Assembly (NCBI GenBank): GCA_963822615.1
Contig: CAWGIM010000010.1
Coordinates: 62,001 to 126,000 of the forward strand
Direction: 5' to 3'
Source of the DNA: Trebonia sp963822615
Lineage (GTDB): Bacteria; Actinomycetota; Actinomycetes; Streptosporangiales; Streptosporangiaceae
Length of the DNA stretch: 64,000 nt
A model generated the notes under the pieces. It saw nothing but the letters and a program-made list of their open reading frames with translations, was not told the DNA's origin and made no database searches. The translations under genes were made by a program, and so were the position numbers. Of the stretch, positions 34,544-43,170 are shown one piece after another. Every line of letters starts with the position of its first letter. Position 1 is the stretch's first letter.

Positions 34544-35794
34544 ATGGGCTCGGATCCTAAACTAGAGTGGCCGACCACCGTTGATGTTCCTGCGCTAATC
34601 ACCCAAGGCTGGCAGCCTGTCCCGTTTCGGGAATTTATTATCAAGGTTCACAGCCGGTGCGACCTCTCATGCGATTACTGCTATATGTACGAAATGGCAG
34701 ATCAATCGTGGCGCAGCCAGCCGCGAAGAATGTCGGCGGAAATTTCCGAGGCGGTCGCCGCCCGGATCGGTGAGCATGCGCGGGCACACGACCTGCCCGA
34801 TGTCACCCTGATCCTGCACGGCGGAGAACCGCTGCTGGCCGGGGAGGAGCTGATCTGGTCGCTGGTGGAGGCGACCAGGAAATCGGTCGGCCCGGAGGTC
34901 AGCGTGCGGGTCGGCATCCAGACCAACGGCGTCGGCTTGACCGATTCCTACCTGCGGCTGTTCGACGAACTTGGCGTGCGGGTGGGAGTCAGCCTGGACG
35001 GCGGTCCGGCCGAGCACAACCGGCACCGCCGCTTCGCCAGCGGGCGCGGCAGCTACGCAGCGGTGGCCGCTGGCCTGGAGCGGATCCGGCAGCCTCAGTT
35101 CCGTCATCTGTTCAGCGGCCTGCTGTGCACGGTCGATTTGCAGAGTGACCCTCTTGCGACTTACGAGGCTCTAGCGGCTTTTGATCCGCCAGCGATCGAT
35201 TTCCTGCTGCCGCACGGCACCTGGGACGCGCCTCCGGCCGGACGCATCCCGGGCCGGCCGGAGACTCCCTACGCTGACTGGCTGATCACCGTCTTCGATC
35301 GCTGGTATTACGAGCCGCGCACCCGAGTTCGCTTCTTCGACGACATCGTTCGGCTCGTTCTGTCCGGAAAGCAGGGCAGTGACGCCATCGGCCTGGCGCC
35401 CAGCGTGCTCGTCGTCATCGAGACCGACGGCTCAATTGAGCAGGCCGACACGCTCAAGGCGACCTATGCGGGGGCCGCCGAAACCGGCTTGCACGTTACC
35501 CGGGACAGGTTCGACGCCGCGCTCCTGCTGCCTGGCATCGCCGCGCGCCAGATCGGCGTGCAAGCGCTCTCGCCTGAGTGCCGCCGTTGCCGCGTTCACC
35601 AGGTCTGCGGCGGAGGGCATTACCCCCACCGCTACCGCTCGGGCACCGGCTTCGCCAACCCGTCGGTCTACTGCCCGGACCTGATCCGGTTGATCGACCA
35701 CATCGGCCAGGTGGTCGAAGCCGACCTGGCGGCCCGGTGCCGCCGGGCGCGGCCGCTGGACACGACGGGAGAAGTAAGCAGGCCGCCCCGATGA
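34544..35794 (+). CDS. fxsB: FxsB-family radical SAM/SPASM peptide maturase (second copy)
   Basis: A 416-residue protein. FIIKVHSRCDLSCDYCYMYE gives C39-x3-C43-x2-C46. LILHGGEPLLAGEE and VGIQTNGVGLTDSYL follow. The SPASM domain has CRRCRVHQVCGGGHYPHRYR and NPSVYC. It is clearly paralogous to the protein at 24726 along its whole length (shared FLLPH, YADWLI and QADTLK/QLDSLS-type segments) but differs at many positions, so this is not a recent duplication. ATG 34544 lies in AT-rich DNA. The HExxH gene starts within its stop codon (ATGA). Confidence 0.9.
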   Translation: MGSDPKLEWPTTVDVPALITQGWQPVPFREFIIKVHSRCDLSCDYCYMYEMADQSWRSQPRRMSAEISEAVAARIGEHARAHDLPDVTLILHGGEPLLAGEELIWSLVEATRKSVGPEVSVRVGIQTNGVGLTDSYLRLFDELGVRVGVSLDGGPAEHNRHRRFASGRGSYAAVAAGLERIRQPQFRHLFSGLLCTVDLQSDPLATYEALAAFDPPAIDFLLPHGTWDAPPAGRIPGRPETPYADWLITVFDRWYYEPRTRVRFFDDIVRLVLSGKQGSDAIGLAPSVLVVIETDGSIEQADTLKATYAGAAETGLHVTRDRFDAALLLPGIAARQIGVQALSPECRRCRVHQVCGGGHYPHRYRSGTGFANPSVYCPDLIRLIDHIGQVVEADLAARCRRARPLDTTGEVSRPPR

Positions 35795-37107
35795 CAGAGC
35801 CTGCTCCCGAGCAATGGCCGCTTTCGCGCGCTGCCTTCGAAGCGCTCGCCTCCGGCCGGGGCGGGCGGGACGGGCAGGACGCCATCGAGCAACTCGCCGC
35901 GGCCCAGCGCCGGAAGCACGTCGTGCTGCTGGCTCAGGTCGTGGAGATGGCCGGTGCAACCGGCCACCCGCAGCGACGGCTGGCCAGCGAGGGCCGTGAG
36001 CTGCTGGCGAGGGCGCTGCGGCATGACCTGGCGGCAGCCAGGCAGGCGCTGCAGCACCCTTCCGTCGGACTGTGGGCCAGGCAGACGCTGCTGACGCTGC
36101 GCGGCGGTGGTTCGCACCCCGGCGCGGAGCCGGGCGGCCTGTGCGCCATCGCCGCGGCGGCGGCAATACGGGCGCGGTTGCCTGCCGAGATCACCGTCCC
36201 CGTCTGCGACGGGCGCGTCGCCCTGCCTTCACTGGGCGTCGCCGCCGTGCCCGGTCCGACCGCGGTTGCCCGCTGGGCGGACGGGCGGGCCAGCGTGGAC
36301 GGCGTGCTGTTGCCAGCCGACCCGCACACCGACGGGCCGGGCTGGAGCGGGCTACGTCGCGTCCAAGCCGGTTTCCCTGGTGGGGCCGCCTTCGACGTGC
36401 TGGTCGACGACGTCGACCCGTTCCGTTTCCCGCCTGGTCAGGAGGACCTGCCGGGACACCAGGCGGCACTTCCCTGGGCCGACATCCTCGCCGGCGGGTG
36501 GACGGTGCTCCCGGCACACCACTCCCAGGCGGCGGCCGAGGTGGCCGCGGCCGTCTCGGTGATAACCCCGATCGCGGGCACGCCCCGGCGGCCAGTCAGC
36601 GCTTCCTCTCCCATGGTCTTCGGCACCGTGGCGATGTCGCGGCCGGCCGACGCGGTCAGCTGCGCGGAGACCCTCACCCACGAAACGCACCACATCAAGC
36701 TGGGGGCGCTGCTCGACTTCCTGTCGCTCACCAAGCCAGACGACGGGAGGCGGTACTACGCGCCCTGGCGGACCGACCCGCGGCCACTGGCGGCCGTGCT
36801 CCAGGGTGCCTACGCGTACCTCGGCGTCAGCGGCTTCTGGCGACGTCAGCGCTTCCAGCCGGGATACCGGGAACGCGGCGAAGCGGAGTTCGCCCGCTGG
36901 CGCGCGGCCGCGGCCGCGGCGGTGGACACCATGCTGGCGTGCGGCGGCCTGACCGGCGCCGGGCGCGACTTCGTGTCCGGGATGCAAGGAACGCTCGAAC
37001 CGTGGCTGCGTGAACGAGTCGATGCGGAGACGCAAACCCGTGCGGAACAGGCCGCTCGGGCGCACCAAGCGCGCTGGGCGCGAAAAGCCGACCAGTCCGT
37101 GTCCTAG
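35791..37107 (+). CDS. HExxH-type peptide-modifying protein (second copy, short form)
   Basis: A 438-residue protein with H297-E-T-H-H301 in CAETLTHETHHIKLGALLDF. Further matches to the first copy are LPSLGVAAVPG / LPGLGSITVPA and YYAPWRTDPRPLAAVLQGAY, then AYLGVSGFWRRQ. It lacks the C-terminal TPR-like tail of the copy at 22928 and ends about 10 residues after an Arg/Ala-rich helix. The gene order is the reverse of module 1 (FxsB first, then HExxH). It starts in an ATGA overlap with FxsB and overlaps the convergent NB-ARC gene by 4 bp. Confidence 0.8.
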   Translation: MTEPAPEQWPLSRAAFEALASGRGGRDGQDAIEQLAAAQRRKHVVLLAQVVEMAGATGHPQRRLASEGRELLARALRHDLAAARQALQHPSVGLWARQTLLTLRGGGSHPGAEPGGLCAIAAAAAIRARLPAEITVPVCDGRVALPSLGVAAVPGPTAVARWADGRASVDGVLLPADPHTDGPGWSGLRRVQAGFPGGAAFDVLVDDVDPFRFPPGQEDLPGHQAALPWADILAGGWTVLPAHHSQAAAEVAAAVSVITPIAGTPRRPVSASSPMVFGTVAMSRPADAVSCAETLTHETHHIKLGALLDFLSLTKPDDGRRYYAPWRTDPRPLAAVLQGAYAYLGVSGFWRRQRFQPGYRERGEAEFARWRAAAAAAVDTMLACGGLTGAGRDFVSGMQGTLEPWLRERVDAETQTRAEQAARAHQARWARKADQSVS

Positions 37108-39662
37108 CCGTCTAATAGCGGGACCGGATCGAAGTCGAGGTCGATCCGGCCGCCCGCGCCCGCCACCACCGTGTCCACGTGGCTGGCGCCCAGGGATGCC
37201 GCGTACCGGCGCATGGTCTCGGCGTGCAGTTCGTCCGCTTCCTCTACCGCCCCTTCCGCCCGCAGGTCGAGCGACAGGTTGGCGGAACAGGCCAGCGTGA
37301 GCTGGTCGTCTGGCCCCAGCAGCTCGAGCAGCCGCTGCCTGGTCTCGTAACCGAGCCTGCGCGCCTCTGCCACCTGGCCGAGCGCCGCCAGGTCGCTCGC
37401 CAGGTTAACGGCCACCAGCAGCGTGTAGTCGTGGCTAGCGCCGAGCCGCGCGGTGAGGCCGGCCAGCGCCTCCTCGTCAAGGCGACAAGCTTCCTCCGGC
37501 TGCTGGGTGACCCGGCGCATGAGGGCCAGGTTCGCCCGGCAGCCGAAGTTGTACGGGTGATCGTGGCCGTACACATCCGCGTAAGCACCAGCGGCCTGCT
37601 CCGCCAGCGTCAGCGCCTCGGTGAACTGCCCGACCGTTCGCAGCGCGTTGGACAGGCTGATCACGGCACCCATGGTGTCCGGGTTCGCTTCCCCCAGTCG
37701 GGTGCGCGCGAGCTCGTAGGTGTCGCGCGCCAGCTCCACCGCTGCCTCGCGGGTCGCGGAAATGCGGCGCAGCGAAACCGACAAGCCGGTAGCAGTGCGC
37801 ACGGTGGCCGGGTGGTCGGCGCCGAGCCGCTCCCGCCCGTAGTCCAGTGCGTCCTCGCCGACGTCACGCGCCGCGTGGTGCTTGCCCTGGATCCGGAGCG
37901 CCCAGGCCATCTGGTACCAGGAGCTCAGCACGTCGTTCGGCGATACCCCGGCGACGGCCTCGCTGGTGAGCTGGTGGGCGAGCTGGCTCAGCTCCTGCGA
38001 CCGCGGGTAGTCACTGGTCAGCCCGTAGTCGATGGCGAGGTTGCTGATCGCGTGGATGGTCTGCGGGTTATCCTCGCCCAGCGCCGCCCGGCTGAGCTCG
38101 AGCGCCTCCGAGTCGATGTCGCGCGCGAGCTTGAAGTTGCCGCGAGCCCGCTGGTCGGCGGCGACCGAGGTCTGGATCGACAGCGTGATGGAATTGCCGC
38201 CGCCGAGAACGCGACGGGCCCGCTCCAGGTTCTCCTCGTTGAGATTGAACGCTTCCGTGTTCCGGCCCAGGCCGCGCAGGCCGTTGCCGCGGTGGCGGTT
38301 GGCGTCGATCACCGCCGGGTCGTCGGGGCCTGAGTCCAGCTCCCACTGGGTGATGAAGCGGCGGCTCACGTCCACGCACGAGGGGTGGTCACCGACCAGG
38401 TACAGGTAGCGCATCACGCTGAGGGCCAGGTTGCGCACCTCCGGGACCGCGCAGCTCGCGAACTCGGTGGCCACGGCGGTCACGTGCGGCAGCAGCTCCC
38501 GGTACCGAGGCCAGTAGCGGTCGTCAGCCGGTCCGGGGGCCGGGGGTGCGGCCGCGGCGAGGATCAGGTGGACGTCGTGCCGGTAGCGTTCCTGCTCCAC
38601 CGGGTCGAGCTCGCCGCGCAGCAGGGCCTGGACCAGCCGGTGCACCGAGATCGACCGGCCGCCGATGGTGACCAGCGCGAACCGCCCAAGCTCGCGGATG
38701 GCCTGGGCGAACAGGATGGAGTCCTGCATGAGATCGCTGATGCGAGCGGTCGTCGCCTGGGTTCCGCGGCGGAAAATGTCACGGGGAATCGGCTCCGGGC
38801 CGAAAAAGGCGCACGAGCGCAGCAGCTCCTCCGCCTGCGGAAGCTGCTGGCGAACCTTAGCCACCGAGACTGCCCAGGCGGCGGTCACCGAGGTTCCGTA
38901 CTCGGCCGATTTTCCTTCCGCCATGATCTTGATGATCTGCTCTTCGATGAGCTTCAGGTACTCCTCGGCCGGCATGCCCGTCTCGGCCAGCATCGCTCCG
39001 GCTTGCTCAAGCGCTAGCGGCAGGTCGCCGAGCTTTTCCGCCAGCGCGTCCGCTTCCTTGTCGGTGATATCGATCGGCGCCCGCTTGCGCAGGAAATCGA
39101 CGCTCTCGGCCCGGCTGAAGACGTTCATCTGAACGGTCTCGGCGCGGCCGCCCCAGCGGTGGTTCCGCGAGGTGATAAGGACGTCCCCCAACCCCTGCGG
39201 GATCAATTCGGGAAAGTCCTCTGGCTGGTCGGCATTGTCATAGATGAGCAGCCAGCGGCTATACGGCTGGCCGCGGCGGAGGGCGTCGAGGGCGGCCTTC
39301 GCCGCACCGTCGATGCTGGTCATCGAGGCGGACTCGGCCAGCCCGAGTCGCAGCGCGAGCGCCGCCAGCGACGCCCGGACCAGCGGCAGCTGGTCAGCCG
39401 GAATCCACCACACGACGTCGTAGTCGGCCCGGTAGCGATGAGCGTACTCAATGGCCACGGCGGTCTTGCCCACGCCGCCGAGTCCTTGCAGCGCCTGTGG
39501 CAGCGGGTCCTCGGGGAGGATCGCGGTGACACGGTTGGAGACGCTGCGACGGAGCAGGGCGAGGATCGCATCGCGGCCAGTGAAGTTCTTGTTCCGCTGC
39601 GGGACGTCTCCCCAGATACTGGGGACCGAACCGGCAGACACCGGCGCGCCTGATTCCGTCAT
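37104..39662 (-). CDS. NB-ARC/TPR protein of the FxSxx-COOH system (second copy, no HTH)
   Basis: An 852-residue protein. It starts directly with the short pre-NB-ARC segment (SIWGDVPQRNKNFTGRDAIL), then Walker A GLGGVGKT (60-67), Walker B LLIYDNA and sensor DVLITSR. GLPL-like LGDLPLALEQAGAML and CAFFGPEPIPRDIF follow, and then about ten TPR units. It matches the copy at 25917 but lacks the N-terminal helix-turn-helix. ATG 39662 is preceded by a 279-nt divergent region. Its position tail-to-tail with the maturation genes is the same as in module 1. Confidence 0.85.
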   Translation of the reverse strand: MTESGAPVSAGSVPSIWGDVPQRNKNFTGRDAILALLRRSVSNRVTAILPEDPLPQALQGLGGVGKTAVAIEYAHRYRADYDVVWWIPADQLPLVRASLAALALRLGLAESASMTSIDGAAKAALDALRRGQPYSRWLLIYDNADQPEDFPELIPQGLGDVLITSRNHRWGGRAETVQMNVFSRAESVDFLRKRAPIDITDKEADALAEKLGDLPLALEQAGAMLAETGMPAEEYLKLIEEQIIKIMAEGKSAEYGTSVTAAWAVSVAKVRQQLPQAEELLRSCAFFGPEPIPRDIFRRGTQATTARISDLMQDSILFAQAIRELGRFALVTIGGRSISVHRLVQALLRGELDPVEQERYRHDVHLILAAAAPPAPGPADDRYWPRYRELLPHVTAVATEFASCAVPEVRNLALSVMRYLYLVGDHPSCVDVSRRFITQWELDSGPDDPAVIDANRHRGNGLRGLGRNTEAFNLNEENLERARRVLGGGNSITLSIQTSVAADQRARGNFKLARDIDSEALELSRAALGEDNPQTIHAISNLAIDYGLTSDYPRSQELSQLAHQLTSEAVAGVSPNDVLSSWYQMAWALRIQGKHHAARDVGEDALDYGRERLGADHPATVRTATGLSVSLRRISATREAAVELARDTYELARTRLGEANPDTMGAVISLSNALRTVGQFTEALTLAEQAAGAYADVYGHDHPYNFGCRANLALMRRVTQQPEEACRLDEEALAGLTARLGASHDYTLLVAVNLASDLAALGQVAEARRLGYETRQRLLELLGPDDQLTLACSANLSLDLRAEGAVEEADELHAETMRRYAASLGASHVDTVVAGAGGRIDLDFDPVPLLDG

Positions 39663-39941
39663 GGCCTGATTCTAATCTGCGCCCGAGGTCATCTCTGGCC
39701 GCGCCATTCAGCTGACCTAAAAGATCTTCGTCCGCGATTGAGACCGGTGAAAACAAGGAGGCCAGTGGTGACAACGAGGAAAATGCGCCAGGCGTGGCCA
39801 GTTATCGCATTGTCCGCCATCGACCGTGATGTAGTTTACGGGTAGGTCAGGCAGGGAGGATTGGATGCTCGAAAACAGCGCTTGCGGCAACGCCGCTTCT
39901 TCTGTAATTTCACCGGGCAGTACCCAAAGCTATCTAGCGCC
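39663..39941. other. Divergent intergenic region between two STAND-protein genes
   Basis: 279 nt with locally AT-rich stretches (ACCTAAAAGATCTTCG, GATGTAGTTTACGGGTAGG). No ribosome site-backed small gene was recognised. It presumably holds promoters for both the NB-ARC/TPR gene (-) and the STAND gene (+). The EPS GTATCA element is absent. Confidence 0.45.
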
Positions 39942-41931
39942 ATGAGCAGCAGCATGGGTCGGCCGCATCTCGGCTCACGACCAGTCGATCAGCACAGCCA
40001 GCGTTTCTTTCGCGGCCGGGAACATGAGACGGCCGTGCTCGCCCAGTGGTGGCGGAACAACAACCTGACGTTCGCGTCCGGTCCGGCCGGGCGCGGCAAG
40101 ACCTCCCTGCTGCTGGCCGGCGTGGTTCCGCTGCTCGCTCAGGACCCGCTGGGGGGCACACCGCACATCCTCCCGGTGGGATCACTCTCCTACGGGCTCA
40201 CCTTTCCCGTCACCGCGCTGCCGGCCCATAACCCGTACACGCTGTCGCTGCTGCGCTCGTGGGCGCCCGGCGAGTCGCCGACCAGGCTGGCAGGCCTGAC
40301 CGTCCGCCAGTTCGTGGCCGGCATCGCTGGCCGCGCGACGATCCTCGCTGCCATCGACCCGGCCGATGAGCTGGCCATCGCCAGCGGTCCGGGCAAGCGC
40401 CACCTGCGTGGCTTGCTGGCCGAGCTCAAGGACGCGCTGCGCGCCGAGCCGCGCCTGCACCTGCTGCTGGTCGGCCGGGAGCAGACCGCGGCCGCGGTCG
40501 AGAAGGTGCTCGGCGGCACCCGTTACGAGGTCCCGCCGTTGAGCTGGCAGTCGGCCGTCGACGCGGTAACCGGCCAGTTCCGGTCGGCCGGGCGGGCGCT
40601 GACCGCTGATGCGGCGGAAAAGTTCGTCACCGATGTCTCCACCAGCCCGATGGGCGGCGGCCAGGCCACCGAACGCGACCCGGAGGGACTGCTAATCGAG
40701 CCCGCGCTCTTCCGGGTGGCCTGCGACCAGCTCTGGGAATCGCTGCCAGCCGACGCCGACCCCGTCACCACCCAGGACATGCAGCGGCGGACCGACGTTG
40801 ACGCCGCCCTGGCGGAGCATGCCTCCGCGGTGCTGGCTGAAGTCGCCGACCAGCAGGGACTCTCCGTCAAGCGACTGGCCGACTGGCTGACCGAGTCGTT
40901 CATCACCGAGCTCGGCACCGAGAACCTGCAGTACGAGGGGGCCGCCAAGACCGCCCGCATGCCGAACGGCGTCGCCCGGGCGCTGGAAGACCGGCACCTG
41001 CTGGTATCCAGCCAGCAGTCAGGCAGCCGCTGGTACAAGCTCAGCAGTGCCCGGCTGATCGAACCGCTGCGCCAGCTCAACCTCGCCCTTCCCGCCCGGG
41101 CAGCCTGGCGGCCCGCCGCCGACCTGCGCGAGCTGCTGTCGACGGCCGAACGGGCATTCGCCCGGGGAGACCTGGCCCTCGCCAGGCGCCTGGCCAGCGC
41201 GGTACTTGCCGCCGCCGAGTCAGAGCAGAAGCCGGTGGCGCCGCGGTATGCGGAATCGGGCCTGGCGCACTCGCTGCTCGGGAACATCGCCTACGAGGGC
41301 GGCAAACCCGTCGGACGCGGAGAAAAGCTACCGGGAAGCGGTCCAGTATTTCGTCGCCGCCGCCGATACCAAGGCGGCCGGCTACCAGCTCGCCGCCATC
41401 GGAGTGCTGCTCCTCGAGCAGGAACGGGTCGGCGAAGCGGTCCGCGAGCTGGAGAGCGCGGTCACCCGGGTGCCCAGCGACGCGACCGTATCGGTGAGCT
41501 ACGCGAAGGCGCTCTGGCAGGCTGGCGAGGACCTGGCCGCGGTCGCGGTGCTAACCGAGGCCCTCGGCATCGACGGCAACAACACCGCCGCCCTGCTCGC
41601 CCGCGGCGAGATGCTCGCCTGGCTGGGAGAAGCCAAGGCGGCGCTCAGTGACCTCGACCGGGCGCCGGCGGCCGACCAGCCCGCGAACCGCGCCGCTCGC
41701 GGACTCGCGCTGGCCGAGCTGGGCGAACGGAAGCAGGCCAGGCGGGAGATCGAGGAAGCTGTCGCCTCCGGCCAGCGGCACGGCCCGGCGCTGCTGTACG
41801 CGGCCCGTACGGCCTTCCTGCTCGGCGACGAGACTGCCGCCGAAGAGTACGCCAGGCAGGCTGACTACGCCGTCGATCCTCCCTTGTCGCCCGCGCAGCG
41901 CGCGGCGGCCAAGAAGCTGGTCCGGCGCTAG
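39942..41931 (+). CDS. STAND-type P-loop NTPase with C-terminal TPRs (apparent frameshift near 41316)
   Basis: The N-terminus has RFFRGREHETAVLAQWWRNN, then the P-loop GPAGRGKTS (47-55), AAIDPADELAI as a Walker-B-like strand and HLLLVGREQ as a sensor strand. This is the conflict-system style of STAND ATPase. The C-terminus is TPR-like (SDAEKSYREAVQYFVAAADT, AALLARGEMLAWLGEAKAAL). The frame changes in GGKPxSDAEKSY near 41316. Deleting one C from a CCC run restores 662 residues ending at 41931. ATG 39942 is favoured over the in-frame 39861 start. No effector domain was seen, so any defence role is speculative. Confidence 0.65.
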
Positions 41932-41943
41932 CGCAGCGTGGCC

Positions 41944-43170
41944 TCAGTCTCCCGGCGCCTCAGGCATTACCGCCGCGCACATCGCCGCCAGTTGCTCCCG
42001 CACCAGCCCCGCCCGCTCCGCGTTCCGCCCCGCAACCAGCGGCCGCAGCCGGCCCGCGTCCCGTTCGAGCTGGCTGAACTTCTCGGCTAGCTGCCCCGCG
42101 TCGAGCGTCCGGCACTCCAGGTAGTACCCCGGCAGCCCGGCGTCGGCCATCAGCTGCTGGTGCTTCGCGCCGTAGGCCAGCGCCAGCGCGGGCTTGCCCT
42201 GCATGACCGCGTACAGCACGTTGTGGTACCGCGTGGCCACCACGGTCTCGACCGAGGCGATCTGCCGCATCAGCTCCGCCACCGTCCCGGCCGGCTCGGC
42301 CGTGAGCAGCGCGGGGTCAAGCCCCGGCCGCTGCGCCCGGACGGCCGACTCGATGCGCTCGATGACCGGCTGGTCGGCGGTGTCGCTTGAGAACAGCCGG
42401 ACCGGGTGCCCGCTGTCGACCAGCCAGCAGGTGAACTGCGTGAGCTGCGCCAGGTAGTTCGCGCGCAGCTGCTCCTGCCGGCCTGTCTCGTCGTTGTCGC
42501 CTGAGTAGTCCATCACGCCGACGCCCACGCTGCCCGGCACGCACTGCGGGCCGTCCGGCCGCGGCAGGGCGAAGGCGACGTCGGGCGACACCGCGTCGGC
42601 GCTGGTGTCCACGCCCATCTGCCGCAGCGCGTCGCGTGACTGCGGGTCACGGAACGAGCGGTAGTGCGCGGCCCGCGCGGCGGCGGCGATGAGCGCCCGG
42701 GTGACCCGGTGGCGGGTGACATTAGCGCCCACGCTGACCAGCGCCGTCCTGGTACGGAAGGCCCGCCCGGAGGCGCACAGCAGGAACAACCAGTACGGGG
42801 TCTGCCACGGCCGGATGGGGACGGTGGTCTCAAGCACCCCCATCCCGGGGACGACCACGGCGTCATGACGCCGCACCCAGGCGGGGATGCGCCAGGCGTC
42901 TACCGCCAGCCCGAGGCCGAGGCCGGCCGCCCGGCCGGCCAGCGCCGCGGCGCCGGGTGACCGCACCTGGCCCGGCACGTACCAGCGCAGGCCCGCCGCG
43001 GGGATGCGGTAGCGCTCGGACAGCGCGCCGGGGTCGGAGCAGAGGGCGTCGATGTCCGCATCGGGATACTCAGCCTGGAGGTAACCGAGCACGGCCTCCA
43101 TCGAGCCGTCGTTGCCGAGGTTTCCCTGGCCGAGCAGGCCGAAGAGGCCGACCCGGGCCCGGCTAGCCAT
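41944..43170 (-). CDS. Polysaccharide pyruvyl transferase family protein (CsaB/WcaK-like)
   Basis: A 408-residue protein with RVGLFGLLGQGNLGNDGSME (family N-terminus GNxGDxxM-like), HDAVVVPGMGVLE, YRSFRDPQSRDALRQMGVDT and VVATRYHNVLYAVMQGKPAL, then ALAYGAKHQQLMADAG. The last carries the conserved R-x-H motif. The family transfers pyruvate ketals from phosphoenolpyruvate onto EPS sugars. Its start overlaps the GT2 stop by 8 bp, so it is the last gene of the 46840-41944 operon. It marks the return of EPS genes after the island. Confidence 0.85.
   Translation of the reverse strand: MASRARVGLFGLLGQGNLGNDGSMEAVLGYLQAEYPDADIDALCSDPGALSERYRIPAAGLRWYVPGQVRSPGAAALAGRAAGLGLGLAVDAWRIPAWVRRHDAVVVPGMGVLETTVPIRPWQTPYWLFLLCASGRAFRTRTALVSVGANVTRHRVTRALIAAAARAAHYRSFRDPQSRDALRQMGVDTSADAVSPDVAFALPRPDGPQCVPGSVGVGVMDYSGDNDETGRQEQLRANYLAQLTQFTCWLVDSGHPVRLFSSDTADQPVIERIESAVRAQRPGLDPALLTAEPAGTVAELMRQIASVETVVATRYHNVLYAVMQGKPALALAYGAKHQQLMADAGLPGYYLECRTLDAGQLAEKFSQLERDAGRLRPLVAGRNAERAGLVREQLAAMCAAVMPEAPGD

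Noticed and set aside
34311..34565. 84-codon frame upstream of the second FxsB as a precursor peptide (ends SLYDVIALWARILN)
   Set aside because: No leader-like sequence, no F-x-S/N terminus, a Pro/Arg/Gly-rich body, and it runs 22 nt into FxsB. Too weak to call.
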